The notes beneath the pieces were generated by a model. It did no database searches. It was not told the origin of the DNA and saw only the letters and a program-made list of their open reading frames with translations. From Paragordius varius (lineage: Eukaryota; Nematomorpha): 64,000 bases of DNA. Location of the stretch: assembly GCA_964247055.1 (NCBI GenBank), contig OZ176055.1:7874001-7938000 (forward strand), given 5' to 3'. Positions within the stretch are counted from its first letter, which is position 1; each line of letters begins with the position of its first letter. Positions 12,501 to 34,915 of the stretch are shown here, piece by piece. Both the position numbers and the translations under genes were made by a program.

Positions 12501-14775
12501 TTTTCTATTATGAAACAGATAAACCAAAGGTTGAAGTAAAACCGTACTTTAATGGTAACCCAGGAAATACAGCCATACTGTATTGCACATTTAGCTCCAA
12601 TCCTTTGGCTCAAATTACATGGCTTTTTAATGGGCGACCTATTCAAGACATTGTCGATACTGATAAAATCATACAAAATAGTATAAACTTTTAAACTTTT
12701 TAATTTTATCTGATTTCTTAATTTTTTTAGTTATACCATTTACAATTCAAATTCACCCCTAAATAAATGTTAAATTAAAAATTACCTATATTTAATATAT
12801 TTTTTTAGAAAGAAATTTGTTTAAAATTTAAATAATACTGAAAAAATAATGAACTATGCAATAGAGATATATTTGTATTAATAATTAGTTCGAAAACACA
12901 TAATTGTTTTTTAGGGTATTGGAATTGTTCGAGGGTGAATTTGAAATGTAAATGGTATAAATACAGTATAAACAAAAAATGAACAGTAAAAATATGTTTA
13001 ATAACTTAAATGTTCGCTTAATTGAGATAATAACTAAATTGTAAGTGAAAAAGCAGACGAAACGGGCATGGTAATTTTGTATGGTTGATGTGGGGACGAA
13101 ATTATAAAAATATAATTTTACCTTTTTGTATGCTTGTTTTTTCTATCACATATATTTTATTTCTAATAAACATATAATATTTTTTCGCCAATTCGTTTTG
13201 TGTATAGAAAATGAAGAGAATGGAAATACGTTAACGAGTTCCTTAATTATTGACCGTATTAAAGAGAGTGATTTAAATGGGATATATACTTGCCAAGGGA
13301 CCAATCCCCTGGGTCAAGTGTCCTACAATTTGACCATCAAAAGTAGATTCCTCATATATCAGAGAATTATCCAAAATTTAATTAAGTTTTATAGAAAATA
13401 ATGATTTTGAGTTAGATATTATATTGAAAAAAAATAACCAATTTTCGCTGAAATATATTTTTTACAAATTATATTTTTGATGTTGTTATTAAGGTGTTCC
13501 AGAGATCGTAAAAGTTACGAAAGCTGAAGAAATTATTGAGAGTGATGGTTCAAATTCTGCGCTTATCGAATTCACTACTGTATCACATAGTCCGTTGAAG
13601 GCTTACTTATTGCAATTGTTTGAAGTATGCATAAAATAAACGAAAAAAAATTTTGTAATATAGTTTTTTTTCATCAATATTGTAGAATATGCCGAATGGC
13701 CAAATCAATAAGATCGCTTTTATTCCATATTATTATTTTATTATAATGTTCGTATTTTTATTGATTAAAAAAACTTTACAAAATTTCTAATGACACTAAT
13801 GATAAAAAATTTTATAAGTATTTAAATATATATAAATATTTTTATAGGGTAATGTGGTCAAAAATTTAACAATCCCTGCCGAATCGACACAAAAAGACAC
13901 ATATACACAATCTTTTAAATTAAAAGGTATTATACCATTTAATTAATAGAACGGAACTAATTTATGTTTTAATTTATGTTTCAATCCCAATGTTAAATTT
14001 TTACATTTTCATATATTTTTGAAAGCTTTGGCCTCAAACACGGAATATGGTGTGAAAATTCAGGCGGAAAACGAATATGGATGGAGCGATTTACCGAACA
14101 CGACGTTCGAATTCTTAACGAATCCAATAGTTGAACCTTATGCTAGCAGTAAATTATATATATACCATTTACAGTTCAAATTCACCGTCAAACAATTCAA
14201 ATTCACCCTAAAAATAATTTGTGTTTTCGAACTAATATAACTCATTATTAATATGAATATATCTTTATGGCATTGTTTATAGTTTTTCAGTATTGTTTTT
14301 TAAAAAATTTTATTTTTTAAAAATATATAAAAATTAGATAATTTTTAATCTTAAAAAACATATAATTTATTTGAGGGTGAATTGAATTGTTCGAGGGTGA
14401 ATTTTTGTTCAAGGGTGAATTTGAATTGTTTAAGGGATATTTTGAATTGTAAATGGTATATTTGGAGTTGCATTTCCGAACTACAATTCAATATTCTGTG
14501 ATATCGATATTTGGTTGTTACGATGATTTAATCTTCTTAAAGACTATCTTATTTTTATATTAAACTTTTAAGATTTAATTTATAAAATATATATTTATTA
14601 TGTTTTATAAAAAATTTAATGGTGACTTAACATTTTTTTCTGCACATATTTATTAGAACCAGAATATGCCGGAAAAATTTTAAATTCTGCTCCACATTCA
14701 ATCCCGCAGAGTCTTGTGTCCTGGCTGTTAATCGCAATCCTTACCTATGTTTTCGCACTCTTGCTCGCCTTATAG
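3441..14775 (+). CDS. Ig/fibronectin cell-adhesion protein (lachesin/klingon type), GPI-anchored
   Basis: Exons: 3441-3639, 9615-9683, 10344-10559, 10880-10995, 11978-12149, 12519-12680, 13208-13342, 13494-13624, 13848-13926, 14026-14148, 14657-14775. All junctions are GT..AG, phases agree, and the sum is 1521 nt (506 aa). Order: an N-terminal hydrophobic segment (TFIIATVFIFTILTSC), three Ig domains each with C, W and a Y-x-C pair (YYC, YVC, YTC), one FNIII domain (LASNTEYGVKIQAENEYGW), and a C-terminal hydrophobic tail ending at the stop (SWLLIAILTYVFALLLAL), the layout of a GPI signal. Three Ig plus one FNIII plus GPI matches Drosophila klingon and wrapper; lachesin lacks the FNIII. A role in neural or epithelial adhesion is inferred from the family. 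Intron 1 is 6 kb and carries two transposons. The N-terminus has about 40 residues before the hydrophobic stretch, long for a signal peptide, so an internal start is possible. Confidence 0.88.
4498..4527. repeat. (TA)n microsatellite
   Basis: About 15 TA units in intron 1 of the adhesion gene. Confidence 0.9.
5069..6427. mobile_element. Foldback element, 21-bp-repeat family 3
   Basis: Two nearly identical inverted arms of about 365 bp (5069-5436 and about 6055-6427) end in TACCATTTCCCAGTC and its inverse, flanked by TA. Each arm starts with ten 21-bp units built around GACTGGGAAAACGTTT, followed by about 150 bp of unique arm sequence. The middle (about 5440-6050) contains a non-autonomous hAT-like piece. 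Open frames across the arms read as heptads of IDWENVS only because the unit is 21 bp; I do not regard them as protein. The structure matches Foldback/Galileo-type elements known from flies. The right end abuts a long (TA)n tract. Confidence 0.85.
5596..5880. mobile_element. hAT-like non-autonomous fragment inside the foldback element
   Basis: It begins CAGGGGTGTCCAACC, a classical hAT terminus, followed by GCGGGCCGCAT. About 240 bp later GCGGCCCGCACAAAG repeats the inverse. The G+C-rich ends stand out sharply from their surroundings. A similar fragment lies at 51187-51465. Confidence 0.6.
6446..6516. repeat. (TA)n microsatellite next to the foldback element
   Basis: About 35 TA units preceded by a short (CA)n stretch, immediately beyond the right end of the foldback element. 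TA-rich DNA may be its preferred target. Confidence 0.9.
6954..8783 (+). mobile_element. hAT element with 8-bp target duplication and decayed transposase
   Basis: The termini are CAGTGATACTC and GAGTACCACTG, with GTCTAAAC directly repeated on both sides (946-953 in the 6 kb block and 8784-8791), the 8-bp duplication expected of hAT. The left end carries GCGGCCCGCGGGCCGC, a dense palindrome. On the plus strand 8298-8576 reads as the C-terminal end of a hAT transposase (FPSTYTCETAYSKIKYVKN, resembling the dimerisation region). Upstream frames are interrupted. A hairpin MITE sits inside it at 7167-7391. A second, inverted copy lies at 48834-50546. Confidence 0.85.
7167..7391. mobile_element. Hairpin MITE nested in the hAT element
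   Basis: Arms start TACAGTCATGAATCC and TATTTTATCAAAAA and pair along almost the whole length; the centre contains AGAGCTC-type complementary arms. Another copy lies at 37970-38194 and an end fragment at about 61002-61015. TA flanks fit a mariner-type MITE. Confidence 0.8.
12734..12957. mobile_element. MITE, family 1, copy in adhesion-gene intron
   Basis: TACCATTTACAATTCAAATT on the left and the inverse AAATGTAAATGGTA on the right, TA-flanked. It is shortened, with only one or two of the 21-bp units left on each side. It lies in the intron between the two exons of the third Ig domain. Confidence 0.8.
14163..14458. mobile_element. MITE, family 1, copy in last intron of adhesion gene
   Basis: TACCATTTACAGTTCAAATT opens it and the inverse closes it, TA-flanked. 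Two 21-bp units lie on the left and about four on the right. It begins only 14 bases after the splice donor at 14149, so an unspliced frame runs straight into it. Confidence 0.85.
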
Positions 14776-14848
14776 TTTATTTTTTTTCACCATAAGCCTC
14801 AAAATCAAAATATAAGACAAAAAATTGTTTGAATATACACAGCTAGAG

Positions 14849-14854
14849 AATAAA
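14849..14854 (+). terminator. Poly(A) signal of the adhesion gene
   Basis: AATAAA 74 bases after the stop codon, on the gene's strand. Confidence 0.5.
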
Positions 14855-14855
14855 G

Positions 14856-15323
14856 CACCCCTGACTAGTCCATCTACTCAACATTTTTACAATATTAAAT
14901 AGTACAAAAAAGTGAGTGAAACGCAAAAAAAATTTAAATTCCATTTTAAATGCAAAAAAAAACGTTTGGATTTAGTATTAATTTACCCTAAAGTTGTTTT
15001 TTATATAAATGATAAACATATGATATAATTTGATGTAATAATAATTGTGGTATTCAGGTTTTAACCAAAGCAAACAAAAAAATTAATGTGTCCAAATTTT
15101 CATTTATATATTTCTTCTTGTTAGCTAATATTATATACATATTTAATGATAGGTTTTATTATCATTTATTTAATTTAAATACTGCTATGCATTTTTCGAT
15201 TTTAGAGACATATATGCCAATATCTCATATGCATTTTGTAAAATATAATTATTGTATACAATATGATTACAACATACACATTCAATCAATTAATTCTCGT
15301 TTTTTTATATATACATATTCCTA

Positions 15324-15363
<40 letters not shown>

Positions 15364-16065
15364 AAAATTTCAAATTTATATATTTGTTATGAATTAAAAA
15401 AAAATTAAGATGTTGTAATTAATTTTCAGATTTCGCCATATGAATTAGCCCGTTTAAAATCCACTTTAAAGATTTCATATTTCTCCTTTTTCTGATTTAT
15501 ACGGTTTTGAAATTCTCTTTTTTTTTCATCTTAACTTTTTAAATTATAATTCTTTTAAGCTATTTGTGCCATTGCTGGGTCATTTACCGTAATACCTGGC
15601 TCCATTTTTATTTATATGACACTCTTAAAATCACGCCCATATTTAGGTTTATGAAAAGATGTATCCTTGGTAAATAAATTAATAAACCCAGATGAATAAC
15701 GTTTTCATGAAATTAATATTAAAACTTTTCGTTAGTATATACCAATTAATTTTATTGGTATTTTATGACTAGCCGCAAAAGACACATATGCCCCTAGTGT
15801 ACCGCTGGTTTACTTTATCCCCGACCAGCTCACTATATAGCTTGTGTTTCGTTAAATTGAATATTAAAAATACTAAAGCTCAATATTAAAGTCTCTGTTA
15901 TATATATGCCGATACTATTTATTATTGAATATTAATCTAAGGGTGGGGCGTTACATGATTTATCTATGGGGATTAATGATGAACTAACTCTATATTACAA
16001 AATATTTCTAACTTATCTATTTGTCATATCTAACTAAATTAATCTAAGAGAGGCTTTAACAATTT
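14856..16065. other. Intergenic DNA with (TA)n tract
   Basis: A (TA)n run of about 17 units lies at 15327-15361. A short block around 15765-15840 is richer in G+C than its surroundings and may be a transposon fragment. No gene is supported. Confidence 0.4.
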
Positions 16066-16353
16066 TCATCCTTGATTGTAATAATAAGGCAATCTTGGGG
16101 TAGTGCGTGTATGATAATACATGTATTGAGGTAGGCGATTTCGTTCATTAACTGGCATATATTGCCGTTTATTTCGTGAAATGAGTTGTCCTTTAGCTCT
16201 TAATTTAGCGACAGTGTCGCGTTTTTTCTTTTTCCGATCCGATTCATCGACGTAAAAATCTTGAATTGAGTTCAGAGGAACCATTGAACCTTGATCTAAA
16301 ACTTGCCCCACAACATTCGAATTAAATCCGTAAAAGCATACAGCTAAAATCAT
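16066..16353 (-). CDS. Small secreted, prohormone-like protein (unrecognised)
   Basis: A 95-aa frame that I do not recognise. It opens with a hydrophobic stretch (MILAVCFYGFNSNVVG). If a splice acceptor at 16374-16376 (GCTGTTAG) is used, the frame gains AFYLIS in front and the signal-peptide core becomes convincing; the true start would then lie in an upstream exon I could not place. The rest is basic, with processing-type clusters RKKKKR and RNKR that would release an internal piece and a C-terminal, tyrosine-rich, amide-capable tail (PRLPYYYNQG, with the final Gly next to the stop). This layout is typical of neuropeptide or hormone precursors, but short length and lack of homology keep this tentative. 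No neighbour supports a function. Confidence 0.5.
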   Translation of the reverse strand: MILAVCFYGFNSNVVGQVLDQGSMVPLNSIQDFYVDESDRKKKKRDTVAKLRAKGQLISRNKRQYMPVNERNRLPQYMYYHTRTTPRLPYYYNQG

Positions 16354-16448
16354 TGAAATAAGGTAGAAAGCCTAACAGCAAAATAGACATATACAAAATA
16401 TTATATTTGAAATAAACTTTGATAAAAAAACTGCATGGATTAAATATT

Positions 16449-16732
16449 ACAGTAAAAATTGATATTATACGGACAAAACGTAAAAATATAAAGACAAATA
16501 TTTGTTTCTAAAAGACAAAAATACTTATTAAAACCTTAAATTTTCCTATAGTTATTTAGTTACAATTTTAAAATATAGAATTTATTGTGTTAGTGATATC
16601 TTTATTTCACACTTTGCCATTTTAAACAAAGAGTTATATGAAACATCAAGATTAAAAAATATGGTTGTCTTTTAGAAAAAAATATTTGTCTTTATATTTT
16701 CACGTTTTGTCCGTATATTTTCAGTTTTACTA
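16449..16732. mobile_element. Mariner-like MITE, CAGTAAAAATTGA family, copy 1
   Basis: The left end reads CAGTAAAAATTGATATTATACG then GGACAAAACGTAAAAATATA; the right end has the inverse (ATTTTCACGTTTTGTCCGTA, then TTTTACT). TA flanks. No coding capacity. This is the commonest repeat in the window, with full or partial copies mainly between 16 and 33 kb. Confidence 0.8.
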
Positions 16733-16852
16733 CAGTTATATCTTAGTGTAATAAATATATTAAATTTATTTAACATATAATTAATTATTTATAATTTGAA
16801 TTCTCGTAAAATTTATTAAATTAAACTATATCCAAAATTTTCGAGCCTAAAT

Positions 16853-17090
16853 ACAGTCAAAATTAAAATTATACGGACAAAACATTAAAATATAACGACA
16901 AATACTTTTTAATGTACTTTTTCATAGTTGATATTATTATAACGCATGTTTTTAATTTCCAAATATGCATAGAAATATATTGTAAATTAAATAATTTATA
17001 TTGCAAAAATTAAAGTTTAAAAAAGTGTGGTTGTCTTTTGAAATTAAAAAATTTGTCATTTTGTTTTTACGTTTTGCTAAATTCATAACT
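16853..17090. mobile_element. Mariner-like MITE, same family, decayed copy
   Basis: ACAGTCAAAATTAAAATTAT and ACGGACAAAAC on the left, TTTTTACGTTTTG on the right; both ends have drifted. Confidence 0.6.
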
Positions 17091-18000
17091 ATAATATAAA
17101 ATTCTAAAAGAAATAGCAAAAACAGATACAAAAATATATTGACCCTTTAATTTATATTTAAAATGTTAAAAATATCCAATTTTCCCTTACATTTTTTGTT
17201 TCAAGAATCAACTTCATTGTCGTAAAGAAATGTGAAAAAAAACAAATGAAAAAATAAACCCTTAAAATGTTTTAAATATTTTGCTCAAAATAGCCTAAAC
17301 ACACCCCCATTTTTTTCCATGCCTCCATAATTTCGCTGAGTAATTGCGTCTTGATTAACATTAAATAACCTTATCAATACTATTCAACAATTTAACCCTT
17401 AAAAAATTAATTATCCTGAGGTCGAATTTTATGTCACGTAAAAATATCGATTTATTTTATTTATGTTTAAATACTTGAACAATGAAGCACTCGAAACAAC
17501 TCTCGTTAACCATACAATTAATTAGCCTAGTTTTTTCGCACTAAAAAGCCCGGGGGCAGAAAATTAACTACAATAAAAAATTAACCCATTATAACAATAG
17601 TTGTTTAACATTTTTTGAATTTTTACCATCAATATAATATGTGAAATTTATTACTAATGATTTATAATATGATATAAAATATATTTGAAATGTGAATAAT
17701 TATGAGATATATTAAATGCCAATCGTTTATAATGTTTGTGAGTGCAGATCGTTGTCATTTCAAAAAATGTTAATTTTTAAATAATTTCATTGGTGCTATA
17801 AATATTATATGTAATATAAGGGGGGTATCTCAAAAATAAACTTTCAAAAATCGTTTTTATAATCAACTTGTATATTAAATTGGGCAAATATGCGACAAAT
17901 ATTTTTCGATTATTCATGTCTAATTTTGTATAAAAAAATTGGTGATTATATTTTTGACCATGTATTGCACTGGGATATGTCAAATCAAAAAATATAAATA
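17091..18000. other. Non-coding DNA 3' of AGAP
   Basis: No supported gene. The open frame on the minus strand at 17777-17983 has no recognisable motif. Confidence 0.4.
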
Positions 18001-30423
<12,423 letters not shown>

Positions 30424-31650
30424 AAGTAGCCTGGATAGGCGCTAAGATAAAAATCAGTTCAAATTTACAACTGAGTGTATAACCAAAAGAGTAAAATGTG
30501 TGTAAAATTAGAAATAAAATGCGTTTTGTTAAAAAATAAAATAATTGTCTTATGAAAATATTTTTACAAAAAAATTGATTTTTGTTGAGGATAATGGTAA
30601 ATGTAATTTGAAAACCTTTACAAGTAAATTAATCATATTTTTAACCAATACACATGCGCGTTGGATGTAATTAACGGAAAAAATCGCGGCGTAATTGAGA
30701 TAAGGATTTTTTTTACAATTTTACACACAACTGAATTTTTTTATATCATGCGCCTAAAATGCCAAGAAGCATATTTTTAATTTGGTCCAATGATATACAT
30801 TTTTTTGAGATAATGAAATTGATGGCCCTCAGTAAAAACTACTCCGAAAAGTCAAGAAGTGATATAATACCAGATAATTTGAGACCCTGTGCTCTATAAA
30901 ATTTGACAATTTTCTACACGGCCGGTCCATACCTTTGTTATTATATGAATAACATAATGGGTGTTTTTTATAACCACAGCTTAAGACGCTTTTCCTAAAA
31001 TAATTTTACTATATCCTATTTTAAATACTAAACAGAAAAAAACTTTCATAATTAGTATTTTTGTAAGTTTGAGTCTAAAATTTAGAGGCACTCGTTGAAA
31101 CGAACAAAAAGCCCATGTCAAAATGTATCAAAAACATTTTAATATTTTTTTGGTTGTCCTTTTAGGGCGCTTATAAAAATAAAAAAATATTTGGGGTAAC
31201 AAGCTTATAAAACATTTTTATATTTAGAAGCTCATTATTTAGGGTATTTTGATCTAAACACAATAAGTATCATGGCATTGAGCCAAATAAATATCCTTAT
31301 TATAACGTTTCTGCATGATAAAAAAATTTAAAAATGTAATCTAAAAAATACTCATTTTCAAACTTTCCCCGCCATTTATTTTATGGATTATTTTAAAATA
31401 ATACAAAAGTCATAACAAAAAATCGGGTTTTATAAAGTAAATTTTTAAAAGCTTTTAATACGACAAATTAAATAATTGTTAAAAGGTCGTTGATTATTAA
31501 AAATATAGATTAGGTTAATTTCCGATATTGTTTTTGCAGAATTGTTATCGTATTGATATTGGGACTTAATTAGCTATAATTAAATGAATTTATTAAAGTA
31601 AATTTTCCATTACTACGAGTAAGTCAACAGTAAAAATAAAATATATACTA
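30424..31650. other. Intergenic DNA upstream of AGAP
   Basis: No gene, RNA gene or clear mobile element seen. Promoter elements of AGAP presumably lie at its left edge, but I cannot point to one. Confidence 0.4.
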
Positions 31651-32139
31651 TACCATTTGCACTTCAAGAGTGTCCTTTAACACTTAAGTTGGTCCTTTAA
31701 AATCTTAAGTTGGTTTAACTATTTTGTTTTGTTTTTAACTTTTATCAATCAAACGGTATCATTCATCTATTTTATCATTTTGGTCCTATTCTTTTGTTTA
31801 TCCATATAACACTTTTCATCATCTTGATACTATATATTTGTATAAGGTTTTAAAACATATAATTTTAATCAGATTTTGGCATAATTGAAATATCTGGGTT
31901 ATTAATTAAAATATTTAGTTGAAAATATAATAATAATACTGTTGAATGGAAAAAAATTATTTAAAAACAAGAATTTTTTTTAATTAATTTATAAATGTAT
32001 CATAAATCAAGAATTAAGTTGAAAATCGATAAAATACATGCAAAATTTATGGTTAAATCCAACCTAAAAAGTTTAGGACCAAGTTGAAATGTTCAAGGAC
32101 TAACTTGAAGTTTTCAACACTCTTGAAGTGAAAATGGTA
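31651..32139. mobile_element. MITE, 21-bp-repeat family 2, copy 1
   Basis: It opens TACCATTTGCACTTCAAGAG and closes with the inverse, ending AAAATGGTA, flanked by TA. The 21-bp unit here is built around TTGAACACTTCAAGTTGGTCC minus its last base, with two to three copies left and right. The termini equal those of families 1 and 3 for the first eight bases only. Confidence 0.8.
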
Positions 32140-32143
32140 TATT

Positions 32144-32420
32144 TACAGTAAAAATTGAAATTTTACGGACAAAAGGTGAAAATTGAAGGATAAATATATT
32201 TTTAAAAGACACCCATATTTTTGAATCCTTGACTTTTTCAAATATAAGCTGTATTTTTGGGTAGCAAATTTAAAAATAGCGATATTGTTAAAATTATCAT
32301 TTATAAATTTCAAATTTGCAATGAAAACATAAATGTTTTAAAAATATGGATGTCTTTTAAAAAAAATATTTGTCTTTATATATTTAAGCTGTGTCCGTAT
32401 AATTACAATTTTTACTGTAT
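32144..32420. mobile_element. Mariner-like MITE adjoining the family 2 MITE
   Basis: TTACAGTAAAAATTGAAATT and ACGGACAAAAGG on the left; the inverse, ending TTTTTACTGTA, on the right. It starts five bases after the neighbouring MITE ends, so one probably used the TA next to the other as target. Confidence 0.8.
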
Positions 32421-33460
32421 TTTAGCGTGAATCATTATGATTATAAAGTGTTAAAAATATTTATACTAACAGGGTAATATAATTTGATTGTTGTGTATAG
32501 TTGATTAAATTATATTTATTTATTATGGGTCATATTATTATATTAAAGTTGAAAAGATTTATAATATGGGACATATAATTTTTGAAAAATAATTTAAAAC
32601 TATATTAATATTAACATAGGTAATATAATTTAATTGTTGAGAAATAATTTAAAAATAATTATATTAGGACGAATATATTTTGATTGTGGCAGTGATGGTA
32701 ATTTATTTTTAACGCAATTATTTAATTTTAAAATAATTATATGGATCGTGTAATTTAATCTGATTGTTCGAAATACCCATGTATTTGTTAATAAAATTTT
32801 ATTGTCAAAATGTAGTCGTTGATTGTTTAACACTTTATGACCGTTTCCCTCTTTTGTCCGCGGTAACATTTTGGGTAATTTTATATCCAAGAGCTCAATC
32901 ATGTAACACTACCCTTTTGAAAGTTATTTTGGTTAAAATTTAATATTAAATTGGTCTCTAGTATTAGATAAAAAAGCTTATATTTTTTAGGTATGTAACT
33001 TACAGGGTTTGAAATTTGGATGGCTCCAAAATGCGATTTAAACGAACACCTGAATTTCATATCAATAAATATTTAGGTTTTGCTGGTAAAATGCAATACA
33101 TAAATTTATTATTTACATTTTTTTACCATATACATTTATTTGCCTATAGTATTAGCAATTTAAAAATTTAAGAAAAAAATGGCGATGAAAAAGTTTCAGC
33201 TGAGGTTTTTTACAATCTTATTTTTTAAAATTTATTTATGCACCCAAAAGGCGAAAAAAGGCATATTTTTGCATTCGGCCTAATACCTTAATAAATTTTA
33301 GATATTGCAATTTTAAATCGCTATGGGATATATAACTATCCCAAACGTATTAGACAGGCTAATATAATTAGTTGAGATGTATGGTTAATTAAAAAATATA
33401 GCCACTCTTTAAATAATTACTGGATACACCCATACTCAGTAAAAAAGCTCCCTCTTAATT
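32421..33460. other. Intergenic A+T-rich DNA
   Basis: Imperfect direct repetition of the phrase TAATATAATTTGATTGTT about 80-130 bp apart between 32470 and 32780; otherwise nothing recognised. Confidence 0.35.
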
Positions 33461-33930
33461 AAAAGTTGTGCGATAACATAAACCTTATTAAGCAATGGTT
33501 TACCCCGATGGTATCTACGAATCTAATTCAAAGGTTTGTAAATCCATTTACAAAACTTATTCATTTCAAATGTGGTGCTTCCGGAAAATTTTGGGTTTTT
33601 CCTGGAAAGCCTGCACATCCAACTCATATATACTTAACTTCTTCAAACCACAATTTTACTTTATAATCTGGTGATCTACAAGGAACTAAAATATCTGACA
33701 CAGATCCTCGATCTGATTCCTTGGAAAAAAACATTCCTTGGGTTGGTCGATGGGACTCGCAAAAGAGACCGTCCTAAAAAGCGGTTTCTAGATATCATAT
33801 AATCAACTACTAACCTTACCCTCTCTCAAATAATTCGAAAGCCATAAGATCGTCTAGTATGGAAAACAGTTATTTATGAGAAAGCTAAAAGTTGCTACTC
33901 GACTAGCTTCTAACAACAACACGTCAGTGA
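33461..33930 (+). mobile_element. LINE remnant with C-terminal motif
   Basis: About 33742-33915 reads LGLVDGTRKRDRPKKRFLDI, then through stops to DRLVWKTVIYEKA. This is the terminal R-x-R-P-x-x-R-x-x-D-I and D-R-x-x-W-R/K motif pair of non-LTR reverse transcriptases. The upstream 66-codon frame at 33466-33666 may be part of the same relic but has no motif I recognise. It is broken by several stops. Confidence 0.6.
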
Positions 33931-34915
33931 GCTATATGTTAATAATACCGCGAATTCCCTTACCTTAATTTATGGTTGCAAAAATATAGTTCATATAAGT
34001 CTTAGCCAGGCGTGATATGGCATAGTTTGAAAGGTAAGATTAGTTGTAATTTTGATTGTGATTTATTTTAATAATTTATCCCTTTTTAGAGATTTCAAAA
34101 AGATGCAATTTTGTTCTGTATTATGCTTAACATTTACCATTATATATATATAACTGGGATTCTATATCCAAAGCCTATTAACAAATGTTAATATTTTACC
34201 ATGTGTCTACAACGAGGTGCATAATATCGACCGGCAAAAGACCTGGTCGGAATATCTCAACCTCCGCCCAAAATAATTTAATATGAACGCTAAAGTGCCT
34301 TTATGATGGGAAAACAAAGGACTTGTAATGTTATAGGACACATAGCTACCAGTTTTTCAAATTGCATTTTTTATATATTTATAAATCAATTTGAATAATT
34401 GAACTTTTATTATAAATAATATTTAAAAAGCTGATAAAAACAACCTTAATTTAAAATGGCAACTTTTATCAGTATTATATATTTTCATTTGTGAAATTAT
34501 TTGATAACTGCATTCAACATAAACGGAAAATCATTTATAACCGAAATTCACTTTAAAAATTCTATATATTACGTAAAAATGCACCATATTTACAATACCT
34601 AAATTATCGAGATAAAAGAGACATGGAGATAATTAATTTATTTATAGCTATTTGTAAGTTTTTTTACAATAATTAGATTATAAATAATTTACATTATATA
34701 TTATATAATATGATTGCAAGACTAGACATATACTAATAAGAAGATTCACAAATAATTAAATTATACAAACACAATATATATTTTTCTCATAATTTTTGAT
34801 TAAACAAATTTTTGGGGTATGTACATGATTCTTTCCTGATCGCCTATTTTTTGAACCGCAAACTACAATTTTACCCTTAATATTTAATCTTTTTAGCATG
34901 AGAATGGGCAACACA
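33931..34915. other. Intergenic DNA 3' of SERAC1
   Basis: A G+C-richer scrap at about 34200-34290 looks like another transposon fragment. On the minus strand ATTAAA at 34883-34888, 28 nt after the SERAC1 stop, is a possible poly(A) signal. Nothing else seen. Confidence 0.35.
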
